Source: Sipunculus nudus (lineage: Eukaryota; Annelida; Sipuncula; Golfingiida; Sipunculidae). Taken from it: DNA of 64,000 bases. The position numbers were made by a program, and so were the translations under genes. The notes below the pieces were generated by a model that was given only the letters and a program-made list of their open reading frames with translations, had not been told where the DNA came from and ran no database searches. Below, piece by piece: positions 1 to 13,570 of the stretch (positions within the stretch are counted from its first letter, which is position 1; each line of letters starts with the position of its first letter). The stretch is taken from positions 85,037,056 through 85,101,055 of the forward strand of contig CM049310.1 in the NCBI GenBank assembly GCA_026874595.1, written 5' to 3'.

Positions 1-883
1 TCGGTGAAACTCTACCTGCGTTTCCCCGGCAGGTATTCTCCTGTCGTGCACGTGCGTAACAATCCTTCCACTTATAAAGATACAATCAGACTAATTTTAA
101 GGATCAAATTAAACGATCGGCAACGTCGGGTAATATCTTTCTATATGGGAATTAAGAGCATCTAAGAATGTAAGGCCCATAGAGGGGCTGTTTTCTAGTA
201 CATGAAGGCAGATTTTATGGGCCCAGGTGCGCTTGGGGCAGATCATACCAAAAAAGAAAAAATTGCAGGCTAGTAAAAAAAAATATCAAGCCAATATCCA
301 AATACTCGACAGGCCAGGTTAGCCCCAACAAAGAATTCTTTTAAGGACGGCCTAAACAGCGGCACCTGGCATCGGTTGAATTTATTATTTTTAAGAGAAT
401 CTGGCAAAATTGGCATAGATCTGGAGAATTTATTGAGTATTTTAACGCCATCCCGCCCATATTATGCAATGTACATCTCGTTAGAAAACTCTCCGCCAAT
501 TCTGCAGCTCCCTGATAGTTCACAGATAATAGGTTTAATAAGTCCTCCGTCCTCGCATCTACCGTGTCATCCTCAGTTACATACAGACTCATTTTATGGA
601 GCGAGGAATGTGGTAAAAATGGAAGAATAATTTTTGCCTAAACATAAAGGCATTCTGGAAAGAAAACAATCATTATTATGATGTAATCGATAGTTGCCTT
701 TCGAAATCGAGCGCTTGAAAGTGGCAGCAAACCGACTGACTTTCGATAAAACTCGATGATCGGCCCACCACTAATGTAGGCGCGAATGCTAAATCGGGAA
801 GATTCAAATGACTGAGAGGCACTGACAAATATAAGCCAATATACATTTATGTCATATTATGATAAACAGACAGTGTGGTAATA
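1..883. other. AT-rich stretch with one weak minus-strand coding candidate
   Basis: No confident gene is visible. A minus-strand frame at 341-592 (83 codons from an ATG) has a protein-like composition with four cysteines clustered near its end, but it has no splice or domain support. It could be a fragment of a dispersed repeat. The remainder shows no RNA gene or repeat that I can name. Confidence 0.25.
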
Positions 884-977
884 GATCTAGAATGGCGCAG
901 TGGTTAGAACAGGTGATTCGTAAGTGTAATACGGCTGATCGCGTGAGTTCAATCCTACGCGACGAAGCTTTTTTTTG
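884..977 (+). repeat. tRNA-derived SINE-like element
   Basis: A pol III A-box-like motif (tggcgcagtggtt, 893-905) is followed by a B box (gagttcaatcc, 945-955) at tRNA-like spacing. The T-arm region can form a stem (cgcgt with acgcg, one bulged base), and a run of eight T follows, which would terminate pol III. The anticodon arm does not fold well, so this is a SINE head or tRNA pseudogene rather than a working tRNA. Confidence 0.6.
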
Positions 978-1879
978 TCATACAAACATGTAGTTTTAGT
1001 GTTCAAACATACATTTTTTACACTTTTATAATGAACACAGGGATTCTACCAATCAATATAATTATAAAAAAATATAATTTTACATTTCACATGTAATTTT
1101 CACACATAGTCATATTCACTTTATATATACCGACATGCTTGAGCCTTGAAGACCTCGTCATTGTCACAGTCACACGAAACACGGAGATTATTTCAGTTTT
1201 GCAATTTACGAGCATTTGTTCCTCAAGTTACTAATATATGCATATATCTATATATAAGTAAATAAGGAACAAGAAATAAGCCGAAAGAATCAATTGCAGC
1301 CGCGTTCTGATTACACTGCCGATCTGTGTGTCAATCATGTGGCACGCGCCCTTTGTTGTTGATTGTGCAATACCCTGTCCTCGCGGGGCAATAAACCTGA
1401 ACGACCTCACGCTTTGCTATCTTGAGTTCACACCGAAGGTGCGATCTATCACACGTCGGTCTCCCAACCAGATCTGTCGTAAATAAGTGGCAAAAACATG
1501 TTCTAATATAAAACTAGCTACATATTTTTACGATCCTCCTTTTGGTTTGATTCAAAATAGTATTCTTACAAGGAATCGACTTCAAACTGAAGCGGACGTA
1601 AAGTTATTTCACGGCAATGGACTGGAGCCGTGGATTTTGTCACCATCTACACATCTTTCCTGCTTTAGAATGATGCAGCGCACTGTTGAATAACAAATAA
1701 TTCATTTACTGCGAGACTATTTTAAAAATGGTCTACTACTCATCTGCAAAGAATTCATTGATTAGTTTATGAGAATTTCTGCTGAAAACGGCTTATAAAT
1801 AAATGACGTGTATACACGTGCTTGGCACTGGGGGAATCATAATAAATGACGGGTATACACGTCATTGGCAGCGAATGTG
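978..1879. other. non-coding, nothing recognised
   Basis: AT-rich sequence with short open frames only. A short palindromic TATA-rich stretch lies around 1240-1260. No gene, RNA or repeat could be assigned. Confidence 0.4.
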
Positions 1880-2204
1880 TTAAATAATTCGTTGAGCCAT
1901 ATTTAACTTTAGTGCTCGTCGACAGAAATATGTATAAAAGGGTCAATAGTTTAATCTTTTTGATCCATTTGGAAACCGGTGTTAACAAAATATCACTAAG
2001 TGGAGTTTTAAATGTCAATATAGCTGTGTTTTCGCAGTCGATATGTCTTTATAATTTTGGTGGTTCTGCTTTCAGATAGATGATTCAGACAATGCAGACT
2101 TGCTAGATTATTGTTTTAGAATCCAATAGTACAGATCAATCATTTGCTACAGGAAACGAGGCAATAAACTCATCTATCGAATAACAAACAAAAAGGCTGC
2201 AATG

Positions 2205-2400
2205 TCTGGATGGCAAAAACGCTCGTCGGTCTCCATTGGCGATCCGGGTTTGATTCCGGGCGTGCCTATGAGAGTTGGCTCTGTGGTGGTCCATCTAAGG
2301 CCGGTGGTTTTCTCCGGGTCCTCCGGTTTCCTCCACCTTTAATGACTACCGACCTGCTGACTATCAACAACCGATCAATGGAGAATGCCTATGGAACTAG
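2205..2400 (+). repeat. tRNA-derived SINE with conserved central domain
   Basis: A B-box-like motif (gggtttgattccggg, about 2246-2260) is followed by a GC-rich central segment around 2309-2336 containing ttttctccgggtcctccgg. That combination is typical of invertebrate SINEs with a shared central domain, and I recall the Meta-SINE group of molluscs as similar. The GC content contrasts sharply with the flanks. The A box is weak and the 3' tail is unclear. Confidence 0.6.
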
Positions 2401-3359
2401 TTGTACTATCCATTAAAACAAAAAAGTTTATAATGTCCTAAAGCGGGGCAAATATAAAATTGTGTCGAAACATAAATTTAATTTACTTTGGAAACTAACG
2501 CAATGGCTCAGTATCTCTTGTCCACCGTCTGTTATTTCATATATAAAACGGCCACAGCTATCATTATAAAATATTGTAAAAAATATGTTGAGAGAATAGC
2601 ACCAGCATAACGCCAGTACAGCGCAAACAGAACGCCAGTATAACGTCATTACAATACCAGGAAAGTCTACAGGAATTAATTAAAAGTTTCCAATTTCAGG
2701 GTTAAGGTTTTTTAATCGTTTATAGATGAAATTAATTTTATAAGCACACCGGCGCCGTTTTATGACTTTTCCAGTTCACCAAACTGATTCTACTCACAGT
2801 ATATACCTAAATAAATTATTTATAACGATTCTCAGGTAATTTAGCTTTATCGTAAACATACAGCTTAAAATTCCGCTGCTGACAATGCTAATTTTGACAG
2901 TATAATAATGATAATTTTTTAATGATATAATGATGATAAATTTTAATCAATTTATCTGATAGCGGAGACAGTGACGACAGTACATCGTCAAGTAGAGGGA
3001 ATAGTGTCCATGTATGTTGTTGAGCAATCCATGTAAATGCCCATTTACTTTTATCAGAACTAATTCGCTTAAATCGGCGTGTTGTTGAACATTATTGCAA
3101 AATGCCACAGGGGTCTTCATTTCCATATCATCCATCAAGCAGGTTTGTTCCAGTGAATTGTCAGCTTGTAAAACGATAACCTGTGACCTTGTTGTTAGGG
3201 AAACGGGGAAACATTTGCATAGGCAAGATAAAACCAACATACCACAGGCGTGCATACATATATATCACTATTGTACACATGTCTGCTCTTTGTCAGGTAA
3301 GATATAATACCTGATTAAGAGGTTGGTCAGGTACTTTTTCTATATAAACTATTGGTGCA

Positions 3360-5990
3360 GTAGACTAGTAAATGAACTTGAAGGACCTTGTTCGCTCGGC
3401 TAACTTTAATAGTCACCTAAAACTTTACAAATAAATGATGACGTAACACTTAAATGTCGTGATCCTTAAATAGCACATTGTGTATGACTTAATCTTAGCC
3501 TACTTGTAGTGCCACTTACAACCATGGACACCAGTTATATAGATATTTGTCTAACCGTTTCAGAGACATGAATATTTTGGAAGAATTTGTGCCAAATAAA
3601 CTGGAAAAGTTTTATCATCTGTACAAAGTTTATGGAACCATTTGCAAATTTGTTTTCCTATAATCTCGAGTATCAATACATTTGAGGTAAAGCTCCTAGA
3701 AATTTTCTGAAAAAAATTGTGATACCCATTAGTTTGGTATTTGTCTAGATAGTATCTAGGACTGTTTATATATATATATATAGTATTATATTTATAGTAT
3801 TTATTTTTTGGTGAACGATGATACGTAAGAGATTTGTAAACTAAAGGCCTACAAAGCTGCCACATATGGAATCTTACTGACGTTACATATCTAAGGATGT
3901 ATGTAGAGAAAATAGTATTTGTTTAAAGATCGATCGACATTTTTAATAAAAGCTGCACTGACTGCAAGGTTGTAAGGCTATGAATAAACATTCACCGAGT
4001 ATAAAACCTTCAGTCTCCAGGTTTAAATAAAATAATTTCCTACTAAATTGTAGGAACACACGACGTCTGATATTTATATATCCTGTACTTATAGAGATGA
4101 TTTGAAACCTTATGATTTTGAATAGCTGTCATTCCCGATCCATTGTTTTTCAAATTGCCATATAAGTTTCAGATTTGTAACCTCTAGGAAATATCCTGGT
4201 CAAATATTAAGATAGCTTTCCACACGCACCGAGTAGTTTTTGTTATTTATATAATTCCATCAGTTTATCTTACCCAGTCATACATCGCCCTGCCTCGACT
4301 GTTGTTTATGATGTACAAAATAATTTTTTATAATAATTTGCAACATGGTGTCGCTTTTACATCCTCGTGATATGCAAAATTTCAAATTTTCAGCTTCGAA
4401 GATCCATGCACCGTCAGTAACACTTATATAGTAAGCAAACCTTTATTTAAGAAATCATACAGATGTCAGTATCAAACAAAACAGAACAGGTAAAAAACTC
4501 TATTCGGATAAATGGGCGTGCGTTCAATTATTGGCATTGTGCCAAAAGGCGTCCATTTGTATGACCTCGAAGCGCACAATGTTATTTGTGTTTCGCATGT
4601 AGAGAACAGGATATAAGGTTTACTTGATGTGTGGACTTCTAGAATGCCATTTTTATTTATTTTCTGAGCCCCGGAATAAATATTCCTTCTTTATGAAATA
4701 ACATTGAATTCTTGGTTGAATTATTGGACATTCAAAACTTTTCTTAAATATAGTCTTAGACCATGCACACCATATAATCATTCTTTGTGTAAAGAACTCG
4801 GCAAGGGGGATCGACCTCCATTTTGGATATCCATTACTCACTTCTAACAATGCAACAATATTTGGATATTTATGGATAATATAATTGTGCTTCTTTCTCA
4901 AAGAAAAACTCCTCTGATCAGCCAAAGGATACTTTCCATCTTATAAGAAACAAGTAGAAACGTTACTCTATTCCTTACGTACCATACATCCTCTGTTTAA
5001 GGCATTATTATTATAATATTAGTGTCCAGTCTGGAACTGAAAATTTTAACTAACTAGTTGGGCCAGGAAAAATTCTCCTATGAACGAAACCCTAACAACA
5101 TTGATAATTTTATAAAATGTTTTTATGAATATTCTTGCCCATACCAGTATCCCCTTTATGGTATACATTGTCTCATATGAATAAATGAAAAGAGCAGGGC
5201 CCTCATATTGGTAGACGATATTTATAATTTTTAATCTTCTTTTCTAAGTTATTCCTTGTTTTAACTTTTGTTTTATATTATATTTTTATGCCGCTTGGCC
5301 TTCTCGTAGGAAAAGAGGCCCAATGGATAGGACATAAGACATAAGCATTCAAAATGGATCAAACTTTTATTTACCGAATTAACCTTTGGCATTTAAACTA
5401 TAGAATTGAATGGGTTAATCACATGCTTCTTTCACTGAATAAGGGAGGGTGTATCAGAGTGTATATGTACTGACATGCATCATGGGATCAGGACGTGAAT
5501 GTTTCGTACCTGGAAATTCCTTCATGTTATATTTTTTTGGATTGGCTCAATTACATTTATAATTGCCATGAATAAACAGTGAATGTAAATTTACTCCTGC
5601 CCCTAAATCTGATTATACTCTATCATTTACAGGTCCAGTAAACTATTGATAACTTAACTTTAGCACTAAGGTCATAAAAGAAATAAAATTGGCATCCCAA
5701 TATGTAGAGTGCAAGTTTATTTTGGAATACCCTATCATATTTCCGGCTCACCTGATATCTTGGTGGAATATTACACGTTTCAATGTGCGGCAGAGCCAAA
5801 GCGACGCCTATCGACAGCAGAACTAACCAAACAGCAGCGTCCGTATTGATAAACCGCTGATAATATCAGTCTTTTAATATCCTATGTGGTGAGATTATTT
5901 ACAGAGAACATGTCTGCAAGAATGGGCAATAGGCATTTGTTTCAAACTAGTAATTAATCGGACTTCGGCGGATGTGGGCGGAGGTTGTGG
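3360..5990. other. decayed duplicated sequence, no gene seen
   Basis: Part of block A. It contains a short TA repeat (about 3766-3782) and several short frames with no splice or domain support. The part from about 4230 is similar to 19,850-20,560. No exon of a recognised gene was found. Confidence 0.4.
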
Positions 5991-5992
5991 AA

Positions 5993-6437
5993 CTACTTTT
6001 TCTCAGGTTCACAGTTCGGACTGGCTGTATCATTGCTGCCTGTCACTGTTTCCAAAATATCTTTATCGCCCAAAGGCTGTGCCGTTGCGATTTTCTGTTG
6101 GGCATTGACGAATTCCTGAGGAGATATACGTGCATAGTGGTCAATCCCGAGGCTATTTGTTACTCGTTGTAAAACCGGAAGGATGCTGTTTGCTTCTGGA
6201 CTATCTTGCCGATCTGTTTCATTCGGAGGGCTACCCCTTGGTAAAACGTCTTTGTGATTCAAACAATTGCCGATGGTGGCGCTGCTGATGGATTCCCATA
6301 CCATCCTGGTACCCGGGAGACATTTACATTTACGCCCTCCAATAGTTTGGCCGCATGGCGGCGCCGAGTCGGATCCAGCATGTAAACAAACCACACGTGT
6401 GTTACCCCGAATGTGTTTGGTCCAGTAATACCTACAG
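5993..6437 (-). CDS. putative terminal exon, unknown protein
   Basis: The frame is open on the minus strand for about 148 codons from a plausible splice acceptor (cattttgttccag, AG at 6439-6438) to a TAG at 5995-5993. The predicted product is hydrophilic. Cysteines are concentrated in its first third, including a CKC pair, and a Glu/Lys-rich end reads CEPEKK. Base composition is more GC-rich than the flanks, which supports coding. No family is recognised. The segment has no visible counterpart in the paralogous block near 20.6-22 kb, so it may be an insertion in block A or a loss from block B. I found no upstream exon, so it could also be a chance open frame. Confidence 0.35.
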
Positions 6438-6439
6438 CT

Positions 6440-8630
6440 GGAACAAAATATGACCAGCAATCACACACATATATTTTTTTCACACATTGACTATAAAATG
6501 GTGTTTAGTACTGCATCTTATCAATAACGGACAGAGCTTCTATCACGAGTATATTACGGTATATTTCAACTAGAATGAAACGAGAAATGAAACTATAAAA
6601 CATAAAAAAATGCACCAGCTGTTACATGTAGTAATAGGCCCGAAACGTTTGATTTATTTATGCTTAAATAAGTATTTTGGTATTGTATTATTGAATTTAT
6701 TGCCCATGCATTAAAGTCTATTATTTCACAAAAGGATCTCTTTGTGTTGTGGCAAATGATGTCCTCACTAATGTCCCTTGTACAAGCAATTCATTCGAGA
6801 GAATATATATATATATCCAGATGCACGGCTATAGGATGGGCACATAGAACGGCGGCACACATTATTCATCCACTCTCATTGTTGCACTTTGTCAGATGAG
6901 GTGTATTTTACAAGAGAGTTATTAAAGGATGAAATATATGTAAGGCGGTACAGAGAAATGTGGAAACGTTGCTTAATGTATGTGTATCTCTGGTCACCCG
7001 TATGCAATGATTAAAGCTATTCCTCCTAATCAAAGCTTTCTGCGCCATGTTTCTACTTGACAACAGGCAGAGCGATAGCAGTGTTAATCTGGTCACCGCG
7101 ACAGCCCGACACTAATAAAGGTTAGGTTTCCAGGTGCAGTGCATTTGTTCACGATATGCGTTCATACGTGTGCCACCTCACATGGGACGGTCGTACATGC
7201 TAACTTTTACATGTCACAATATAGTATACACTCGATGATTATTCATTATGATACATTTTAATGTATCCTGACATCACGGCAAATTTTCAATGTGGCCAAG
7301 AAAAAGCTGTATATACGTCAACGGCTACTTCAAGTGGCCATTTGATAAGACTGACTCTCTTCGTAACCGCGCAGAGATGTTTACGATGCAAATGACTTTT
7401 CTACGATCAAAGTTCATAATACTGAAATGTTATGGTAATTAGGACTTGAGTTGTACGTACACAGAATGCAAACTCGTCCCTATCGCTTCAAATCCTAGAT
7501 ACAGTATTGAGTATTTAGGTTACACCTTTACAAATAAAAACAAACCCTAATACAGGTAAGGTCATTATATGTGACACCAACGATATGTGGTACCATAACA
7601 CTTCAGACAACTGATATATCTGTGCGCGGCTATGTATTGATCAAAATAAGACTATTCGCTGAGCCAAACCGGACACCTCATGTCAGGAACTTCACATCAT
7701 CCTTAAGACTTAGTAAGTTAGTGTACATAAACTATAACAGTTAAAATACTCAAATCAATATGCGTTTAATGATTATATATGTATAATAGTATCCCACTGC
7801 AATTTGTCTTTCTGCTTAAGAGTACTTTCGTGTAGTATTCCGTCATGTGACCATAACTGATTCATTTAACTCAGTATTAAAACACTTTAAACGCCTCTGC
7901 TGTAATGGTACGAGCTAAATCAAGGATGTGACGATTCTAATGTCGGTTGCGAATCGCGCCTTATAGTCGGAGATTCTTTATATTACCCCAATGCTTTATT
8001 GAAACAGTGAACGCTACGTTATGAGTGCGTCTCATACAGTGTCAACGTTTGCCTAATAAACAAAAATATATAAAGGCCAATATAAAGATATTTGAGGACA
8101 AGTATACAACACGTAAACGAATGACCTATCTCGTACACCTATATAAAATATATGCGGTATAACAGGTCTTTCTATATTGATGAACCAGAACAAATAGACT
8201 GCAGATAAAATTATAATGTTCTCTTTATCTTTCCGTTCAGTAGTATTTTATTTATGATAATGTTTGACAGAAAAGATCATGGTAAATGATCCGCTTTTAT
8301 GGTAACAAGAAGAAAAATTTAATGTTAACAACCTATTGGAAATTAAAAAGAAATTATCAAAGGGCTGATAAATAACATTAACCTTAGGGAGAATACGAAT
8401 CATTAATAAGGTGTGTAGAATAATACTTGACTTAGTCCTTCGTGTGATGCATCGGTGGTTACGGACAGATGGACGGATGATAAATTTCTTTCGCAATAAT
8501 CATTCAGTTATCAGACTTCACGAAAGTCAATGAATTTCACCATACATCATTATATTCATCACGGATATGATGGAATAACCTCATAATCCTTAAGTATCTT
8601 GCAATATTTTATGACATATATCAAAAGTTA
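6440..8630. other. decayed duplicated sequence, no gene seen
   Basis: AT-rich, with a short (AT)n at about 6805-6818. From about 7195 it is alignable by eye to 22,030-23,880 and in part to 28,900-29,400. No open frame with splice support was seen. Confidence 0.4.
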
Positions 8631-8631
8631 A

Positions 8632-8708
8632 TTATCCTGACAAATCTTGAATTGGTGGCTGAGTTTCTGTATACAGTGGTGTAGCTAAATCAAATGTTGC
8701 TTCTGTAT
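8632..8708 (-). CDS. putative short terminal exon, unknown gene
   Basis: On the minus strand a strong acceptor (ttatacattttcttccag) precedes a 25-codon tail that ends in TAA at 8634-8632. The tail is acidic and polar and contains PLYTET. Its first two bases complete a codon begun by the phase-1 donor of the candidate exon at 9135-9380, so the two could be spliced together across an intron of about 430 bp. No family is recognised, and the short length keeps confidence low. Confidence 0.3.
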
Positions 8709-9134
8709 CTGGAAGAAAATGTATAATAAGTTCCTTTTGTACTTTTGTACCTTTTTTTGTATTTACGTAATGTGCTAACATATTGGACAAAGAGTAAGAA
8801 AATATTTCAGAAATGTTCATCTATTAATTCTCTCCATCCAGATACACGACCAACGCATGTAATTATTTTTGTAATTTTGAAAACTTTTCACTCGGTAACA
8901 ATCGTGAGGCTTGACAATTTCTGCTGCATCAGCTTGACCCATCAGGATCCCCTGAACTTAGGCATTTCAATGGAAAAAGTAAATTACAGCCCTTCTCCTG
9001 TCAAAAAGATCTAGGATGTCTTCCCAATCCCCCTATTGTAAGGAATGTTAAAATGTAGCTAGTAGCTAGTATAAAGATACACTAGCACATTGGAAACCCT
9101 TGATAAAAGTCTAAAGCAAGGCATTAATGTTTAC

Positions 9135-9380
9135 CACGTGTTGTGACAATGGAACATTGATATATTTGTCGACATAAATATTTGCATTCTGCATATGTAC
9201 TCCCCACAGCCTGTTTTGGTGGATGACTAACATATAGCGATATCCTAAAATCGCCCACGTTTTTCTTAAGTCTCATTGCAATCCTCTTTAAAACGGCGCT
9301 AGCGCCTGTGCCTTTTTGGTTTTTATTTACAAGCCCATTGTATGGCAAGTTTATATATGCAACAGAATTGTTGAAAAATT
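9135..9380 (-). CDS. putative internal exon, unknown gene
   Basis: A minus-strand frame of about 80 codons ends at a GTAAAC donor (GT at 9134-9133) in phase 1, matching the acceptor phase of the exon at 8632-8708. The product is basic, with RIAMRLKKNVGDFRISLYV in the middle and three cysteines near the end. An in-frame TGA lies just upstream, and the acceptor is unclear (candidate AGs lie near 9310), so the true 5' edge may be shorter. The 8520-9600 segment that holds both exons is absent from the paralogous block near 23,880. Confidence 0.3.
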
Positions 9381-10352
9381 GACGGATATTGACAAATTCG
9401 TGTCAGGTGACCCTATTTCAAAAGTTTCCCTAATGACTTGAATCTTGAATGTCTCTGCCTTCACAAGACATGTATCCCTATATCCCTAACGAAATAAGCA
9501 CCGGTTTGGATATGTTCAGCTCCCAGGTTAACATGTCATCCTTCAGCTGAATATGACACATTAATACGTGATATTTGCCATACCGAACAATCTACTGATA
9601 TAAAAGAAAAGGGTAACAAAACCTGTCTGCATGCTTGGAATTTATGCTCTGCTACGTTTCTGACTTCTGAGCTTCTGAGGCAATAGAAAAAATGCTTTTG
9701 GTCCAATACTCGGCAAGAATAGGTCCAAGCAATCTCCGGTCAGGAATCTCACCAGGATCTGGAACTTATTGTCAATTGGCTACGTTTTTGCCCTGCGGAA
9801 GAATCAGGTACTTTTTGTTATTTGTCTTTCTCAAAAATCCAAATAAAAATGTGTAAAAATGGAGAAACTATAGGTGCTATCGTGAGTCTTATGCAGGTGT
9901 TCAATTCTTCAGGATGAACGAGTTATAACAGGTTTCATGATAGTTCATCAAGAATTACCCTGGAAATCTGGTTACTTGTATGACGTTCATCTGTTTTTCG
10001 TCTGATACGCCATCTGGAGTCATCTTTGCACCTTAAAGTTCCGATCACTAGACCTATTTATTTTGTCATCAAACATAAATTCTTGTCATCTTCTCCCTTG
10101 ATCTTGTTTAGCTGAAAAACAGGTTGCCGTATACAATAAATTAATTACAATGTAGTACTGGCCTATAGCATAGCATGGGTGACAAAGTAAAAGGTGGTAA
10201 ACAAAACATTACTTTGGAAAGTAACAATATATCTATTTCCCCATATTTTCTGCATTATACATTTTGACCAAAGAAAACACGGGTGTAATGCAAACTAAAA
10301 CATACTAATACATGTCTTTAGTCAACGGGACATGTTATCGTATCTATTACAG

Positions 10353-10412
10353 AGGTGAAAACAACAAAATATGTCACCGGTTACGTTCATTGATATTATT
10401 GTTTAAAGCTTT
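10353..10412 (+). pseudogene. broken signal-peptide exon (block A copy)
   Basis: This is homologous to the open exon at 14,430-14,514. It keeps the splice acceptor (ctattacag) and the conserved leader aggtgaaaac before the ATG at 10,371. The reading frame then stops after 11 codons. Relative to 24,637-24,722, about 50 bp including the GTAAGG donor are missing. It cannot encode the signal peptide seen in the 14.4-kb copy. Confidence 0.5.
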
Positions 10413-10699
10413 TCACCTATGCATATGTAAATATACATTATACTTAGCAATTATTCACACACAAAAACTTTTTTTAAAGGTGTATATCCTCGGATGATCT
10501 AAAAATAGTTTACACATGAAGGTTATGTGACCATAGAAAAGTATATGAATATATAACATATGCAGTGTACTGCATTGCTCCTATCGATCACGGAATTGTT
10601 TGGCTACAAATTCTAAGACTGGCGTACTCTTATCTTCTGGGTGATGCCCTTATGTAAAAAAATTATGTCAGTTGTTATTGTTATGCATGATTTTCCTCA

Positions 10700-13430
10700 A
10701 ATTTACAGGAATGATTCTTGCCTATTAGAACTCTATCTCTATTTGACTATAGACCGTCGTAACTGCAATATTGTGGCAAGACCACGATAACAGATTTTCT
10801 GTTGCAAACCTTTTCATAAACATAATTCTTTTGATTTTTTTAATGAAGATGTATGATTGACGACTATTAAATTAAAGACCTGCTCAAAATCAAATATGGC
10901 CACCAGAGTACAACCAGAAAATTTTCTGACTCGCACGCTATGAAAAAAAAGACAACAATCGGAAATTTCCTGTCGCAGGCATTTTCACAAACAGAATACC
11001 TTTGATCTTTGTAAAATTTACAGGGATGATTGGTCTGTATGAGACCTCTATCCCTTATGAATTAGATAGACCTATCATAAAATATAGCGGCCACAGTACA
11101 ATATGTGATTGGTCATAACTTTAACTATAAACTTAAACCTGTATACCCAAATATAAACTAGTTCAGAACTACTAGATACGCGGAACCTTCTGAGGACCAT
11201 TGTCTACCCACATCTAGTTTTTTTTTGTGAAACGAGCTTCATAAAATAAGTAACATCTGGTAGGCATGCGTATGTTCAATGTATACAAGTGGGCGGTTTT
11301 CTTGGATTGAGATCATTTTTTTTTTATTTTGAAGTTAGACCAATGTGATAAGTAATCCCAGCCGTTCTCATATCCGTAACTGGTAGAGGTTTGAACAGAA
11401 ACGAACTTTGGCAGGAGGGTCTGCAACTACTCCACCAGGGGGCTCTTTCCAATATGGCCGACCAAATATAAATTAAATGTAGCCCGTAAAATTGAAATTT
11501 AATCGGGCAAATATATGTGTCGCGGGTAAGAAACAAATCATAAAAACACCATAAATTGTCATGATATAAAGATATAAAGATAAATACAAGTTTAAAGAAC
11601 AGAATTTTACAGTCATACCCAAGTATAATTTGTAACAACATTATTTTAGGGCAGATACATTCCATCAGCTCCACATAAAATACAGTGTATTTGTTAAAAT
11701 TGTCTTTTACTTTCAGAAGTACATATTTACATGTATCTTAACAATGATATGGTCCAACTACACCTATCCTTCCTGAGAGAATTTTGGAGCTCAATTTATA
11801 CATTTCAAATATCTGACACTTAAAATTGTACCAGGGGCCTTTTTGGATTTTAACTGTTTCATGTCACATTCTTATCATATAAAATAGGAAATACTGGTAA
11901 GTAGTTTGACAATATTCCCCTTTCTTTTTATATATATTCTAGAGGTTGAAATCTTTATCATTATTAAGAATCAGTTTCTGAATGATCTTCTGCATCGCCA
12001 TCTGGTTTTGTATGGGCGACCTGACCATATTTGGTTTTCAAACAAATCATTGTTTTAAATTGTACAACCTTCTTTTCCTTAAAACCTTCAAATCCATTCT
12101 CAAGTTTAAGAGGTTAATCAGCTCCATCAAACTGTTTCCCTGTTTTCTGATAAACACATTTGATTTTGAACTGAGTTAGGCTTCCACCTTGTGTCGGAAT
12201 TCCAGATTCCTAAGTTACCATTTTTCAACCTAAACTCAAACAAAAATCGGACCTTTCCATTTTTCGTTGCACTTTCTTTGACACTTTTCATGTTCAAATA
12301 ATGCTGTAGCTGATTCAAAACCATCCAATATGTATACAGAAAAAACCGTTATTTGTTTTTACCGTCCAAGTATTTTCAGTCTGTGGATAGTTCAAGTATT
12401 CCATTTATTATGGTGGAGACATATGGAGACAGACAATCATGAATCATTATGTTTAGTGCTTCGTTTATTACGTACGTACGTATTGCCCCCAGTAAAGTCT
12501 GTAAACAACACAAGGAACAACACAAGGATGGTTCAATCTTTTAATTTTTACCCAACGAAAATGATAATTGCAACAATCTTATGATTACCAATCTTATTCT
12601 AGCAACTGAATATCGAATATTATCTTTATGTTTGGCTATTAAAACCTATTTTAATGAATTACCCACCCACAAAAACTTAATTTTGACATATTTTTTGCCA
12701 GACTAGGCCAAAGCTGTAATATCATAAGGGTAATCCAAAGTAATAGCAGCCATCTGAGAAAGCGCCCCGTGGTGGCGTTAGCCCACACATTGGCGAGAAC
12801 CTCCCTATCATTTCTAGTTTCCTTTTCAGAGGTCATATCCATTGTCCATAGAATGGTCACAGATTCTTAGGTATTTTCCTCTATTTCAGATGACACTTGT
12901 GAAGTTTGTGATGATTGCAATTTATTTTTTTTTAATATACTTTGTTTGTTCGCAAGATTATTAACATCTGGTAGCTGTTAATTTTGCATAATTTTACCTG
13001 TGTTTGAAAGGACACTTTATGGAAAATTTTATTTTTATAAGAACCACTTTTAAAAACGCAAATCAGTAACACATTGGCTCATTTGAATGAAACAAACGGC
13101 AATTGTATATTATTTGTATATTTATTATCAATTTGATAAAGCAAAACAGTAGAAAATAAAAAAAAAATATTTTCTGAAAATCAGATAATTTAGACACTTT
13201 GCGCTCGTGCAGTACTCTATAAATGCCCGAATATTTAACATTTTGCCTTTTTTGGGCTATTGCTTAACAACGAAAACATTTAGTTGTCATATTTTTAAAA
13301 GAAAATATAGAGAGATGTCTTTCATTAATAGCGAATTAAAAAAAAAGCTACAACTTACAAACTGTTATGATACATCTATGTAAGGTAGAGAAAAAGAGCT
13401 TTCAGAATCTATAGGACTTGTTTTGTCACC
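10700..13430. other. AT-rich intergenic or intronic sequence, no gene supported
   Basis: About 10,690-11,060 contains a degenerate direct duplication: a phrase around atttacaggaatgatt recurs about 330 bp later as atttacagggatgatt. Several minus-strand frames (11,324-11,674 and 12,651-12,860) are hydrophobic or mixed and have no splice support. Nothing else is recognised. Confidence 0.35.
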
Positions 13431-13431
13431 C

Positions 13432-13570
13432 CAGGTGGTACCAACCACCCCTATTTTGTGCTTCTGGCTCATGGACTAAACCTTGCAGTCTCTAGTCCAG
13501 TGGCCTAATCATTACACCTCCAAGCTGCGTATGCTCTTGGATTACCATGGGCGTGGTTTCTATCCATTTC
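13432..13570 (-). repeat. possible tRNA-derived SINE (reverse orientation)
   Basis: Read on the minus strand, a tRNA-like D-arm segment (ggaggtgtaatgattaggcc) is followed at tRNA-like spacing by ggtttagtcc, which resembles a degenerate B box. The block is more GC-rich than its surroundings and contains ggtggtaccaaccacc, a near-perfect inverted repeat, on the plus strand. Termini and tail are unclear. Confidence 0.35.

Larger units (their letters stand above)
1880..10700 (+). repeat. ancient duplicated block A
   Basis: Landmarks in this stretch recur in the same order further right. About 1880-2130 matches 17,530-17,830; 2700-3360 matches 18,860-19,620 and partly 25,430-26,120; 4230-5220 matches 19,850-20,560; 7195-8520 matches 22,030-23,880 and partly 28,900-29,400; 9600-10,680 matches 23,890-25,060. 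Similarity is interrupted by many indels, so the duplication is old. Edges are approximate because I compared by eye. Confidence 0.6.

Noticed and set aside
884-977. Functional tRNA gene
   Set aside because: Boxes A and B are present, but the anticodon and acceptor stems do not form properly.
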